From the NCBI GenBank assembly GCA_963971425.1, contig OZ020524.1:17797845-17861844 (forward strand): a stretch of 64,000 nucleotides of DNA, in the 5' to 3' direction. The notes beneath the pieces were generated by a model, which searched no databases, was not told where the DNA came from, and saw only the letters and a list, made by a program, of their open reading frames with translations. Both the position numbers and the translations under genes were made by a program. This document shows, piece by piece, positions 17,592-33,339 of the stretch (positions are counted from its first letter, which is position 1; every line of letters starts with the position of its first letter). The DNA is from Bryoerythrophyllum caledonicum (lineage: Eukaryota; Streptophyta; Bryopsida; Pottiales; Pottiaceae).

Positions 17592-18893
17592 TCCCTAAAG
17601 AACCAAATGTCAAAAATGGGCTTTTTGAAAGTTCGGTCAGGTTCCTATGGTGTCAATTTCCAACATTCCTCCTTGAATTTTTTACTGTAGAAGGGCATTA
17701 CTAAAACCTTAGTGGGAAAGCAATTCTTTTCTACATTGGACAATTGATGAAAAAATTACAAGGCTTTCAATTTGAAATGGGGAGAACGGGCACCTCGGGC
17801 ACCTCCAAAAAGTTTTACTACGATACTCCATTGAATGTGAGAATTTCAATACTAGGAAGTAATATTTTTCCCTTCATATTGTAAAAAAAAAGTTTTTGCC
17901 TTTAGTGGAAATTAGCATATTAACCCAAGTCAAACATTGTCACACATTAGAGTTTTCCTGAAAGTACTAGGCATGGCGACTCGAGATTGATACTGTATCG
18001 TAGATTTGAGTAGTTGCCCTAAATGTGGAGTGCCGAGATTGAGAAACCAAAAAGGTTGGGTGACCAAGGGATGTCCGGATGAATTTAGAGTGCAAATAAT
18101 GAATGACAAAGGCTATATGGGATTGTACAAATCATGCACATGTGCATGTCGGGCCTAGGCTTAGGAGTCGAGGTGGAGCTTGTGGATAATGTAGTACTAT
18201 TCAAGGAATGCCAGCCAATGGTCTAGGAAATACGCAGGGTGGAATTACTAACCCTCCAAAAATTTCCATTTATAGACCTCATATTGAGTTTGTGATTAGA
18301 AAAAGACACAATGTCTGCAAACCCTCCTACACCCCCTCTTTTTGCCTGACACAGGCTAGCCACCCTAGGAAAACACAACTTTGAGGAAAACTCTATTGTG
18401 ACACATTATCGGGCAAGGTACCAACAATATGTGGTGTAAACCTTCTTATTGACCATTCGGATTATCAATCTACAACATATGAAGTTCACAAAAATTAAAC
18501 CTCAATTGCTTGCACAGTTGTTTTCAATATGCTACACCTCTCGTCTACCTCTAAAAATTGGTAAATAAGGAAGTAATATCATGCTTAACAAGATGGTAAT
18601 GGCTTTAGGCCTTGTGTAGTGCTAAAATATGACACCAAGTGAAGTCAAAGTCTACTGATCCATTGGACACAGGGAAGAAAATGAACCATTTGCTGGACTT
18701 CAAACACAATAATCTTTCAATCCATGCGGTCAAACTTTATGAAATTTTGTGAGTGTGTTAATTAATGAGTTTTAATTGAGATCCTTTGGTAAAAACTAGA
18801 AATGAAAGTTTTTGTTTCTTTCTTTATTCATTGCACTAGAATCCAACAACTTTGAAGTGTTTTTGATTTGAAACTGTCACGGCACCTTAGGGG
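17592..18893. mobile_element. TTAA-flanked element, type 1, with a nested insertion
   Basis: TTAA at 17588-17591 and 18894-18897; termini TCCCTAAAGAACC and GGCACCTTAGGGG. It is collinear with 16576-17520 except for a 446 bp insertion at 17949-18394. Confidence 0.75.
17949..18394. mobile_element. Nested MITE with AGAGTTTTCC inverted ends and 3-bp target duplication
   Basis: Ends are AGAGTTTTCCTGAAAGT and the inverse of AGAGTTTTCCTCAAAGT, flanked by ATT at 17946-17948 and 18395-18397. Removing it restores collinearity with the sister copy at 16576-17520, which serves as the empty site. Confidence 0.7.
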
Positions 18894-18988
18894 TTAATGA
18901 GAACTTCTATTGGCCTTTTGAAAAATGTGGTCAACACATTCAAATGGTGAGTGGTGGCATGAAACTATGTATGAGCATGATTTATAAA

Positions 18989-21249
18989 CCCCTAAAGAAC
19001 CGTGACTATGTTTCTCCAAAATTGCCCTTGTGAGATGAAATGCTATGAAACTCATTCAAATTAATTCAACTGACTAATAACTTCCGTAGGATCTCTAAGC
19101 CAACTATTACATGAAGACACTCACAACATTTCATATACTTTGACCGCCCAGATTAATAAATGCATCCATTTCAAGTATAAATGTAATTCTTTTCTTCCCT
19201 AAGTGGACATGATTAGCTTACTAGGACTCAAAATAATGATATAATTTTGATTACACATTGCATGAATTTGATGGAACTATGTTTCACCATGTGTTAGGTC
19301 ATTGCATGCTAAGCATCACATGTTATAAAGGGGTAACTTTATGATTGGAAAAATGTGTCACGATTGGTGCACTGAGGAGTTTGTATACGTGATTTTGGTG
19401 TTAGAAACCACCTAAGAAGTTGTAGAGTTATCGGAAGGCTTAAGACTTAGCTCTAATTAGAGATTAGGGTTCGTGCCTCTTGATAGCCAAGTCAATGGTT
19501 GGTGTCTTTTGACACCTCATTTGGGACTTGGAGCCCAAATGACCGCCACGTGTGGTTGAAGAAGACTCATCTTTCTCAAGTTGAGTCTCCCACGTGATGA
19601 GGTGAGGGTGTGTTTGCACACCATTAGCCGCATTGTAATCATGTTAGCATTATTTAAGAGTAGCATGGACAACAAACAAGTTTTTCTTTTATTTATAAGT
19701 AAAGGATTTATAAGTAAAGGGGTCCTGGTAGACCATTTACTTAAGCTTGTGGTCAAGATATTCATTTCTCCTCCTCTAGCCTAAGTTGTTTGGTGGTTGG
19801 TAGTTTCTTCTGTAAACTATTATTTTTGTTGTTCACGGAGGCAATGGTGATGGTTTAGTCACTGTCGCTCATGGTTTGTACCTAATTGTGCGCTCTCACC
19901 TCTTGGCACGATGTTATCTTTGCAGAATGTGTTTGTGGACGACAAATGCCTTGCAATGACTTGGGAACACTTGGGACAATTTTGATTTTGGGCAGGTTTC
20001 TAAAATTTGAAAAAAAAACTAATTTTTCTAAAATTGAATACAAAACTTTCTTTGATAAGAGCTTCGTCGAGGTATTTTTATTATTATTTTTGGATTCATG
20101 GTTTGAAAGTTAGTACCACTCAAAGTTAGAAGTGGGGACTTCGAGCAGCTCCAAAATCTTTCTAGAAATTTCTATTGACATTAAGATTTTTCATACATGT
20201 AGAGAATATTACCTTCTATAATAATGACCAAAAAAAAATCTTGTCTTTAGTGTAAAAAAACTTTTAAACTCAACAAAAACATTTTAACACATTTTGGGCA
20301 AGCAAGGAAAAAAACTTACTCTTCTCTACAAAAAACCTAGAGATCTTCATATTTTTCGCTTCTTATTTTCTTAACAACAATATGTGGTGATAATCTTATT
20401 AGTGACGGTTTGGATTATCATTATAAAACATATTAAGTTCACACAAAAATAAAACATGAAATGACAAATTTCTAAATCCTTCTTATTGACCATTTGGATT
20501 ATCACTCTAAAACATTTTTAAGTTCACAAAAAAAATCGTGAACTGACAATATTTGAACATCCACTCCTTGCACACTTGTTTTGAATATGCTACACCCCTT
20601 CTTTACCTTAAAAATTGTTGTATAGGGAACTAATATCATGCTCAACACATGGTAAGAGATTTAGACCTTGAGTAGTGCAAAAATTTGACACCAAGCGAAG
20701 TCAAAGTCTGTTGATCCACTCAACATAGGGAAGAAAATGAACCATTTGTTTGACTTCAAACACTATAATCTTTCAATCTATGCGGTCAAAGTTTTTGAAA
20801 TTTTGTGAATATGTTCCTTAGTAAGTCTGACTTAAGATCCTATGGTCAAAATTATAAATATAAGATTTTTGTTTCCTTCCTTACTCATTGCACTAGAATC
20901 AACAATTTTGAAGTGTTTTTGGTGTGAAATTGTCACGGTCCTGTAGGAATTAAAGAAAATTAATGAGGGTTGCCAGGAACTTTCTTTCATTGTTGTTGCT
21001 CACCATTATAATAACACTATTCAATTCTACAATGTCCTGATCAGCTACCCAAAAGTCCGATTTTTAATGTTTGAAGTGCCATAAATGTTTCCTTGTAAAT
21101 CCAAAAAATAAAATTGATAATACCCTTATGCACCTTATCAAAATTTATATCCTTGATAGAATCTTCAAAATTCAATAATTAAAATTAGATTTTTAGGAAC
21201 CTAACCGAATCTCATTTGTCCCCCAAAACGGACACTTGATCTTTAGAGA
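18989..21249. mobile_element. TTAA-type element, type 2, containing other repeats
   Basis: The left end is AACCCCTAAAGAACC (target site decayed), the right end CTTTAGAGA followed by TTAA at 21250-21253. Outer parts match 39266-40114 (CCGTAGGATCT...AACTATTA near the left; GTTTGAAGTGCCATAA near the right). The middle holds a 5'-truncated type 1 copy (about 20120-20954) and about 700 bp of other sequence (19400-20100) with ACGTG-rich blocks that could be a solo-LTR remnant. Confidence 0.5.
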
Positions 21250-22205
21250 TTAAATATATCTTATTTTAGTTTCCACTTCTCATGCAATGGCTTTTAATTA
21301 GTTGTCATGTAGCTTGGGCTCACATGTTGAAGTGTGAGGAGTGAGGAAATTCAAGTTTGAAAGCATCCGCACCATTGGCTCGGCCAAAGGTGGAAAGTCA
21401 ATGGACAAGCCCGGGGAGAATAACATGTCGAGCAACACTTGTATGTCGTTGAACTCTATAAAACAAGCCTCCAACATTGGGAAACAAGGACTTTTGTTGT
21501 GGCTCTCCAACATCGTCCCTGAGGGTCAAATTTGTCAAAAAAAATAAAAAAAATTTAAATAAATAAATAAACGGTATTTGAGGAATATTCAGTTTTGCCA
21601 ATTTTTTATTTTCAGAAATTAATCATTTTTGGGCAATCTGACCCTTGGGTATGGTACAACAAGCAAGTTTATGCTAAGGTAGAGGGTTGATGCTGCAGGG
21701 GACTTCAACTTTATTTAGACGAGCCTTCCATGAAAACCAAAGGGCCATTGGCTTAGTGAAGAGCATGAACAAACACTATATTCATGCCGGTCCACAACGT
21801 GGACCAAAGTTCATCTTTCATCTTTCATCTTTCATTATCATTTTCTTTCTAAACTGATTGCAACTGTAGAATACTAAGAAAAATTGATATTCGTATTCAC
21901 TCGCATTTTTTTTTTTTTATCAATATTTTCACCCAAAAAAACCAAACTTTTCTAGTCTCAACATCTTTTTATTTTCTAGTCTCAACATCTTTTTTATCAA
22001 TATTTTCACCCAAAAAAACCGAACTTTTTTAGTCTTATTTTCTAGTCTCAACATCTTTTCAGTTGGCAAAGATATTTATTTTGTGCAAACAACCATGCCT
22101 TTCAATTGAAAACCTTAACAAACGTGACTCATCATTTGTGCGGAAAGCATGAGTTGTTGGGATGCACATCACATGGCCAAACAATGGATCTCCTTAAACT
22201 ATATT
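21250..22205. other. Spacer with pyrimidine repeats
   Basis: 21763-21838 carries the dispersed motif ATGAACAAACACTATATTCA followed by repeated TTTCATC. 21905-22060 has three near-copies of a TCAATATTTTCACCCAAAAA / TAGTCTCAACATCTTTT block. No gene seen. Confidence 0.45.
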
Positions 22206-22427
22206 GACGGATGGTACGGAAAGGAAGGTGTGGACAAAACCTGGCCCCTATTTTTATGTTGGAGGGGGCCCTATTTCAACCAAGGTGGCCCCCAATGAAG
22301 AAATTCCAGGACCGCAAGCCCCAAATTTGGCCCAAAAAAAATCCCCAAAAAGTTCTAGACCTCCGAAATAGAAAAAAAAGGCAGGAAAAAGAGGCCTACC
22401 CTTGGCCCACCCTCCGTGACATCCGTC
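22206..22427. mobile_element. Mutator-like MITE, copy 2
   Basis: The left end GACGGATGGTACGG is matched by an inverted right end GACGGATGTCACGG. The interior is the family sequence shared with 2165-2420 and 38154-38434. No clear 9-bp target duplication remains. Confidence 0.6.
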
Positions 22428-22796
22428 TACATGAAATAAAGAGATCCCAACCAATCAATAAGAAGAAGAAATGACAGACTAAGAAAGCGCAACTTCCAAG
22501 AGAAACATAAACTTGGCATTTTCAATGAGAAAAAGGGGCAGTGAATGTGTGGAGCTGCATTCAATGCCTTACCTACCACATAAAAATATAATATATGTAG
22601 TCCTTTGCCAGTACCTCAAAGTACACCTTCAAGTACAGCCTGCCATGTCCTGGTTTCCAAGCATTTCTTTATATTTTAAAAACTTTTAACTAATTTGGAA
22701 AGTTGAGTGGATGTGGTAGGTTTAGTTGCCCCATGCTACAAACTTTTTGCTCATTGTGAAGTGAGGTGAAGCTACCAAGAGTTTTTTTTTTTTTAA

Positions 22797-23001
22797 TTTT
22801 GATGTTTAGTGTCATGGGCAGTAAATGACTTGTAGATGCTGTAAGTTTTTACTTTTGATATAATTATTTAGTAAGAGCACAACAATCTATACTACTCAAA
22901 GAGGGGGATCATAGTGGACATGGTCGGTAAAAATATTCATCAAGAGTGAAAACTTATAGCATTTACAAGTCATTTACTACCCCTGACACTAAACATCAAA
23001 A
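22797..23001. mobile_element. MITE with about 50-bp inverted ends
   Basis: TTTTGATGTTTAGTGTCA... (left) is inverted at the right end as ...TGACACTAAACATCAAAA, with GTAAATGACTTGTAGATGC and its inverse continuing inward. The interior AGCACAACAATCTATACTAC / GATCATAGTGGACAT blocks recur at 24165-24381 and 40440-40680. Confidence 0.65.
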
Positions 23002-23230
23002 TCAGTGTAGCAAGAGTAACCCCCAAAGGATCTAGAGGAATCTCTTCTCCATTGATTAAGAACTCCATAGACAAATATGTGAGAGTGTAACCGCAAGATT
23101 TTCTTCTAGACTATTATGAGATCATGTGGTAATTTTTTTGTGAATTTTGACCATATGGATTAAGAGATGATTTCATTCAAAGTACCCCACACATACACAT
23201 GGTCCTTCAGGGGGTTGAGATCAAGCCTAA

Positions 23231-23368
23231 GAGGCGGTTTACACTACAGACCAAAAACTCGTCCCATGCACCTCTAAAATCTGTGATTGGCCAATCGAGC
23301 TGATGGAGCCAATCACAAATTTTAGAGGTGCATGGGACAAGTTCTTGGTCCGTAGTGTGAACCGCCCC
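23231..23368. mobile_element. Tourist-like foldback MITE, TAA target duplication
   Basis: TAA at 23228-23230 and 23369-23371 flanks a 138 bp near-perfect palindrome: GAGGCGGTTTACACTAC against GGGGCGGTTCACACTAC inverted, continuing through CCCATGCACCTCTAAAAT. A 3-bp TWA duplication points to the PIF/Harbinger superfamily. Confidence 0.7.
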
Positions 23369-23486
23369 TAAATAGCTCTATATATTGGGAAGGCGGTAAA
23401 AGGTACTTTTGACTTGGGTTTAGAAACCTGAATGTTCTTTCAAAAGAAGAAAGAGAAGAAGAGGAGAGGGTGGGGTTTGCCATTAA

Positions 23487-23698
23487 ACGTCAGAAGGTGC
23501 CGTTGGTAGCCACAATATTCTATACTGTTGTATTTGAACATGATAAGGTTGAGATATTGAAATGACCTCCAAAGAAAAGATTATAGTCGAAGAATTTTCA
23601 ATCCAAAGGTATAAGTCTTGCTAGAATTTAGTACTTTTTGGTATTCTATAAAACAAAATATGTCCCTGTATATAATGTTCCTGATTTACGTTTAAGGG
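23487..23698. mobile_element. TTAA-flanked small element, short copy
   Basis: TTAA at 23483-23486 and 23699-23702; right end TTTAAGGG. Internal blocks match the family at 6919-8510 (CATGATAAGGTTGAGATATT, AATCCAAAGGTATAAG). Confidence 0.65.
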
Positions 23699-23934
23699 TT
23701 AAGTATAGAAGAAATACTAGAGAATGAGGATTTTGATGCTTTTTTTTTCTTAACCAATGAATAATAATGTCAACCAATGTTCTTGGGTCCTCTTGGTAAG
23801 GAGTGACATAATGGATTACCCTTGTCACTCTCTAGAAAATCCCCGTAAGTTTTATTTCTTTCATTTCTAAGGTAGCTAAAACTACTGCTAAATTGAGTTT
23901 AGATACTAAAGACCATAAAATATGTTTCATACTT

Positions 23935-24090
23935 AGGGCCGCTTTGCACTACGGTGGAAAAGACCACCAATCAAGAATTCACAGGGAGTTTTGAAACATA
24001 AATCAACTGAGAGTGACAATATTTCACTATTGGCCAATCATTTTCATGAATTCCCATTGATTCTTGACTTGTGGCCTTTAATAAGGAAGA
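23935..24090. repeat. Decayed foldback repeat
   Basis: GACCACCAATCAAGAATTCA near the left is inverted on the right as GAATTCCCATTGATTCTTGA. The left flank GGGCCGCTTTGCACTACGG resembles the end of the TAA-flanked MITE at 23231. Confidence 0.4.
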
Positions 24091-24164
24091 TACCGCCAAA
24101 TTCTTCAACATTTGTTTGCTTCTTATTTCTCGTCATATAATGTCCACCCTCAAAAGAGAGAAGA

Positions 24165-24381
24165 ACACTAAAATTGAGAATTAGTGTAACCACACTAATT
24201 AATTTGTAAATGCTGTAAGTTTTTACTTTAGATGCAGGTTTTTACTACGAGCACATCTATGGATACTATTCAACGAGGGGAATCATTGTAAACATCGTTG
24301 GCCAAAAAATTCATGACAAGTAAAAACTTATTAACATTTTAGATCATTTACTGTGCTTAATACTAATTCTCAATTTTAGTG
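24165..24381. mobile_element. MITE with CACTAAAATTGAGAATTAGT ends
   Basis: A 20-bp perfect inverted end pair, with an interior AAATGCTGTAAGTTTTTACT block and its inverse. It is a sister of 22797-23001. Confidence 0.65.
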
Positions 24382-26514
24382 TAGTTCCGTACCACTAATT
24401 TACGCCTAGCGGGTGTAGACATAGCAACGAAATGAACAGACACTTTATTCACGCTAGCCCCCAAAAGGGGACCCAGAGTTCTTCTTCTTCTTCTTTAATA
24501 AAAAGGTTGAGGCTGCTTTCTTTTTGCAATCAAACTCTATTTGTTTTGTGCCAAAAAAATAAAATAAAAAGATTGAGGCATTAAATGACTTCATAGATAA
24601 CTCAACTAACCCGACAACTCCATCAAAAACATTTTTAAAATAAAAAAGTAAACTGACAAAGAACTTAAAAAGTAAACTGACAAAGAAACACTTTATTCAG
24701 GCCGGCGGCTTCAGGTCCTCGAGTTCTTCTTCTTCGAAGGCAATAAATAAAATCTCAGAACTTCAAGGCAACAAAAGCTGCAAGAATTCGGATTCAGTTG
24801 CAGTGTGATTGAGCACAATCTAGGGCCTGTGACATTCCTTTATGACAAGACAAATCATTCCCTCCATTATGGTCTATCAAATCACCTCCTCTCCAAACTT
24901 GAGCCTTCCAAGGAGTTGCCAATTTTTATACTACTAAAATCATAATCTACGCAGTGAACCGTGCAGTGAACTATAGAAATGCTGCAGTCAAACGCGCAGT
25001 ATATCATGTTACAATTTTTTTATATAGTTTGTAATATAAAAACTACATTAAAGCAGTTGGACTAATGTGTTGCAAAGCAGGTGCCAATTGCTAGTTTACT
25101 CTCTGAAAAACCATCTAACTTAGCAGTTGAGGTGAATGTTGCAAAGAAAACCGTCTCATAGATTATGTAGGTGAATCCTTTGTTGGGCTATATTGATTGT
25201 TGTGGTGGTTATGATTTATTTCAACTCTTAATGTTCCTTCACTATTCTTAAAGAGAATGATAAATATCAAATTTCTCAATCTCAATATGAGAGTGTTTAA
25301 CTTTTCTTGGAACCAATAGAGTCCAACTAATATATTTAAATAGTGTTTTTTTATGGAGCTCTTGTGTGAAAAAGAACTGTTTTTCCACGAAGCTCCTATT
25401 GTGCTATGTGTGCGATTGATTTTTTCAAAAAACTTGTCAACAAAATCAACCTCATAATCTTGAACCTACCCAAACGTGAAAAGTCCACTAAAGAGCAAAT
25501 GGTCCTTTAGAGGCTAATCGAAACAACTTATAGATTGCATAGATTTCTCAAGTAACATACTATGTATTAGAGCTATTTATAATGTCCTGCAGATTTTCAA
25601 ATTAGACACTGCTTTTTGTTTCATAATACTACTCTTTCCTCACTCTAAAGAGCCATGAGATTAACCAATGAGCTTTGAGGTGCCTCATCTAGAATCCTTA
25701 TTCACCATCCAAGAGTCTAATGGTCTTCCAACTCAAGTAAGAAGTAATTTTCAACCCGCGGAAAGAAGAAGGCGTCATCTAATACCATAATTTTTTTTTA
25801 AAAATAGAAAGAAAGAAAAATTGCCTGAATACACAAACTAACTTGGTAGTAAAAAAATCAGACTACTCGTAGTAAATCCGTGTGGTGACGTCATGCAATG
25901 GCCGCTCATTTTCACACGTCCCCCCAAAACCCGTCGCAGAAAAAGTAGTAAGAAAGTAAAAGTTTCAGACCAATAAATTCGTTGACAACCACTGGCTCCC
26001 AATTCTGCAAGTTACCGTTCCCCCAATAATTCACACAAAGAAGCTGAATCCCCCAAACAAACGGAAACTAAAGAAGGAATCATCAAATCAAATTAAGTAA
26101 ATCATGTGAAATTAAGTTAATCATAGAAAAATTAAAAATTTATGTACCCAAATCAGGTGAATATCGTACACTTCATGAACCCAGATGTACACCCTCGGTA
26201 GATATCGTCTGTTTAAGGTGCGGTTTAAACGTATTCTAGTGTTCTAGTTAAGTGGAAGGAAGACGCGCTCATTTCGATGGTGTTTGTCTTCAGAGGGACT
26301 TGGAGTTTGCATGGAGCGCATGCGCGGAAAGTTTTGTTGCTGGATTTTCGACCTCGCAGGAGCCTCTGTGTGCATGTCATGAGAGTTTTTGGAGGGGAAT
26401 GCTGAGGGAAGAGAGCTAAGGTGAGAGTGCGGTGAGGGAGGAGGTTTTTTGTGTCGAGAGATTTGGAGGAGATTCGTGAGAGTTGGAGCAGAGGAGCGAG
26501 CAGCTGGAGTGGCG
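24382..26514. other. Spacer and upstream region of the LRR gene
   Basis: Carries two copies of the pyrimidine-tailed motif (24432-24512 and 24683-24741), a fragment of the GTCACCC-type foldback MITE (about 25615-25760: CTACTCTTTCCTCACTCTAA, CTCAAGTAAGAAGTAATTTT), and TTAA-family end debris (GGTCCTTTAGAGG near 25500). The last 300 bp are GC-richer and are probably the promoter and leader of the LRR gene. Confidence 0.45.
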
Positions 26515-28221
26515 ATGACTCGGAAGGTGGAGAACGAGATGAGGCCGGTGCTGGCGATGCTCGGGCCGCGGCCTGGCGCGGAGGCTGTGGAGGCTGCCAG
26601 GCAGGCGGTCGTGCTTGTCGAGCAGAAGCTCGCGGTTGAGTCTGCCGTGGAGGATCTTCCTGTAAGTGCATGCAGCTCGATTTTCTTTTTCGTTTGTGGT
26701 GTTGATGCCGGGGTGACGATTCATGCGCGAGTTTCTGGACAGGGAGTGTTCTTTTCTTGGAGTTGTTTTGTTGTTCATTTGGAGTTTGTGTGGAATGTAG
26801 GTTGGGAAGGAGGAGGAGCTGCGAGAGGCGGCCGAGAGGGAGAAGCTGCCGTACATGGCGGTGATTCAGTTGGAGACGCTTCACCAGTCGTATGAGGAGC
26901 TTTTGAAGCAGCGGGAGTCTCCAGCCGCGGAGGTGGACGCGGAAGAAGCGTCGATCGAACTGGAGAAGGCGCTCGCGGAAGCGGCCGCCAAGAAAGTGGA
27001 GCAGTTCGACTTCAGCGGGAAGGGGATGAAGAGCTTTCCGCGGTCGTTGACGGCCATGTCGTTCCTCTCGTCGCTGAATCTGTCCAACAATCACCTGGAG
27101 GTGAGTTGATAAGCTCTTGGTTGATTTTTCGTCGTCGCTCTTCAATCGGTTCTGAAAGAAAGCTTGTGTGAGGTGAGTTGATAAGCTCGTGGTTGAGAAT
27201 CGGTCCTGAAAAAAAAAACACTTTGCGTGTCGCCTGGCAGGCATTGCCAAGCGCGCTTGGCTGTCTCGTCAATCTCGTGGTGCTCAACGTGCAATCCAAC
27301 CAGCTGAAGTCGCTCCCGGACAGCATCGGAAGCCTCTCGAAGCTGACGGCTCTAAACGTGTCGGGGAACATGATCAAAGCATTCCCGGAGAGTTTTGGCA
27401 AATGCAGGTATAGTGCATACGCGCTTGGCCGAGTTTTGTGCTCTTCCGTCTCCTCGTTTTCTTCGAGGATTTTGTGATGATCACCATGGCGTTGTTATCT
27501 TTGCAGTAAGCTGGTGGACTTGAATGCGAATTTCAACCAGCTGGACAATTTTCTCCCCGTCTTAGGATGGAAGCTAACGAAGCTACGCAAGCTGGAGCTT
27601 CACTTTAACAATCTCGCAGGGCTTCCGGAGTCGTTCGGTCATCTAAAGGCTCTGAAGCACCTAGACCTCCGCAACAACCATCTCCGTAGCCTGCCGTCGT
27701 CCATCGGCATGCTCTCCCAGTTGGAAACCCTAGACCTGAGCCGAAACTTCAACGACCTCTGCACGCTGCCGGACTCCATCGGAGAGCTCCTCTCGCTCTC
27801 GGTGCTGGACCTCAGCTTCAACCAGATCCGGGAGCTTCCGGCCTCGCTCGGATGCCTCAAGAACCTGAAGAAGCTGATGCTGGACCAGAACCCCCTGGTG
27901 GTGCCTCCCAAGCGCGTCATCGAGCACAGCCATGAAGCAGTCATGGCCTATCTTCTGGACCTCTACCAGAACGGCCCCAAACCGAGGCAACCCATCACCA
28001 GGCAGACCGGCAGGAAGCTCAGCCCCCCCGGACGATCACCTGCAGCCTGTCTCATGATCCCTGCCAGCCCGCGCCATGATCACGCCGGCGGATGGGTCCC
28101 CGTCCGCCCCGGTAGCACCTGGATGCGCTCCTTCTTCGGCCAGTTCGCCTGTGGAGGGAACCTCGTGGGCGGCAACACCATGCGATGGCAAGAGTATCAC
28201 TCCGACGACGACGACCGGTGA
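26515..28221 (+). CDS. Plant intracellular Ras-group-related LRR (PIRL-type) protein, 4 exons, 442 aa
   Basis: Exons: 26515-26661, 26801-27100, 27241-27407, 27507-28221; all GT-AG and the frame closes (1329 nt). Residues 1-115 are helical and charged (probable coiled coil, for example EEELREAAEREK). From about 117 to 350 there are about nine 23-residue repeats of the form LxxLxLSxNxLxxLPxSIGxL, as in NLSNNHLEALPSALG and DLSFNQIRELPASLG. There is no signal peptide or membrane segment, so the protein should be cytosolic. This matches PIRLs, which act as interaction scaffolds and include Arabidopsis members needed for pollen development. The tail (about 385-442) is Pro/Gly-rich and ends with an Asp-rich run. 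The start is the first ATG in frame with the conserved N-terminal helix. The antisense 341-codon frame is a shadow of GC-rich codons. Confidence 0.88.
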
Positions 28222-28920
28222 ACCCCATCCCTCATCTCCATATCCTTAATGCAAACCTTCTTGTACTTCTATCATCACGCTCCCTGAACCAGCATCTTGT
28301 ACACTTCCCCAGAGCTTCCCATAGCGACCAGTGGACCCTCCCTTGCAACTCCATGTTCATAAACACCTCTCCCGTAGAGTCCTTCCTCAGTTGAGCGTGT
28401 TGCAAATTTACTACAATGTAGATACCTCTCAATTTTGTGAGATTGCCAGCCTTGTCAATCTCATTAGGACTGTCTCATGTTTGCTCTCTGAATAAATGCA
28501 TGCTCTTGCTCCCCTATAAGTCAGATACGGTGTCGTGCTCTTTTTTCCCCCTTCGATCATGTGTCTCATTTCCAGATCCAGATATAAAAACAACATGAAA
28601 AATGTGACGCCATCGTGCCGGCATCATGAGTAACCTCTCAACCGTTCAGGACTTGAAAACGGTGAAGGAACAGCTTTCTAGAAACGGATACAGTAATCTA
28701 ATTGGCTTGCCTAAGCCTGGGCCCTGGATGACTAATTCAGGCCCGGCTTGTGTCGAAAAGCAGGAACTAACTCTACTTCAACTACAACTGTAACAGTGTA
28801 TGTTGTACGTTCTCTCCACTTCATGCTCAATGCGTGAATATGCGTAGTCCCTTGAAGCTGAAATATCAATCTGTATGATGGTGTGAATCCTATTTCCTCC
28901 GTGAATCTGCAAAAAATTAA
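28222..28920. other. Spacer between the LRR and CIPK genes
   Basis: Probable 3' UTR of the LRR gene followed by the CIPK promoter. Nothing else is recognised. Confidence 0.45.
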
Positions 28921-29130
28921 ATGTCTGCAGGCCCAAAAGTGGGGTCTGTAGTGTCAGAGGTCGTGAGAGGTTTGCGAAGTTTCGGAGAGAGTTTTGTGAA
29001 GGCTGGGCGGGAGTCTTTTGGAGAGCTGGAAAGAATTTTGTACGACCTGGAGAGAGTTATTGAGGAAGTTTTCAGAAAGTTTTCAGCGAGTTGTTTGGAA
29101 GAGTTTTGTGAGAGTTTTGGGGGAGTTTGA
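28921..29130 (+). other. Candidate upstream ORF (69 codons) in the CIPK leader
   Basis: ATG at 28921, stop at 29128-29130, ending 32 nt before the CIPK start. The product would be an amphipathic, Glu/Phe-rich helix (ESFVKAGRESFGELERILYD). The region is a purine-rich GAGAGTTTTG-type repeat, so the frame could be a by-product of composition. Confidence 0.3.
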
Positions 29131-29162
29131 GTTTTTGGGTTCTGTGACAGTTGGAGAGAGAG

Positions 29163-33011
<3,849 letters not shown>

Positions 33012-33339
33012 CCAAGATGGACATGTCTCCCAAGAGGGAGTACTGATGCATCTTCAATTGAAGATGTCTAACCGTAGCACACATCACCACCCGCCTTCTT
33101 CAACTATCCAATCCCAACCTCACCATAGACTAGCATCAACCGAATGACATGAATCAAAAAACCAAAACCTAGACATATCCGAAGGCCAGAGATGTAAGTA
33201 TCATGGACCATATGGTAGCTAGACGTAGGTATGCAGTGTACTATAGATTTCTGTACAAGCATTGAACCAAGTTTGCAATTGTAATTGTAGTTTCCGAAGT
33301 GGGTAACTTTCCTGTAAAACGATGTCAGAGTGATGGTCG
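33012..33339. other. 3' flank of the CIPK gene
   Basis: Probable 3' UTR; no further feature seen. Confidence 0.45.

Noticed and set aside
19400..20100. Solo LTR inside the TTAA type 2 element
   Set aside because: ACGTG-rich blocks are suggestive, but no TG...CA ends or target duplication could be fixed.
26225..27250. 341-codon minus-strand frame opposite the LRR gene
   Set aside because: Arg/His/Ser/Pro-rich content typical of the antisense of GC-rich coding exons; it crosses the well-supported LRR exons and introns.
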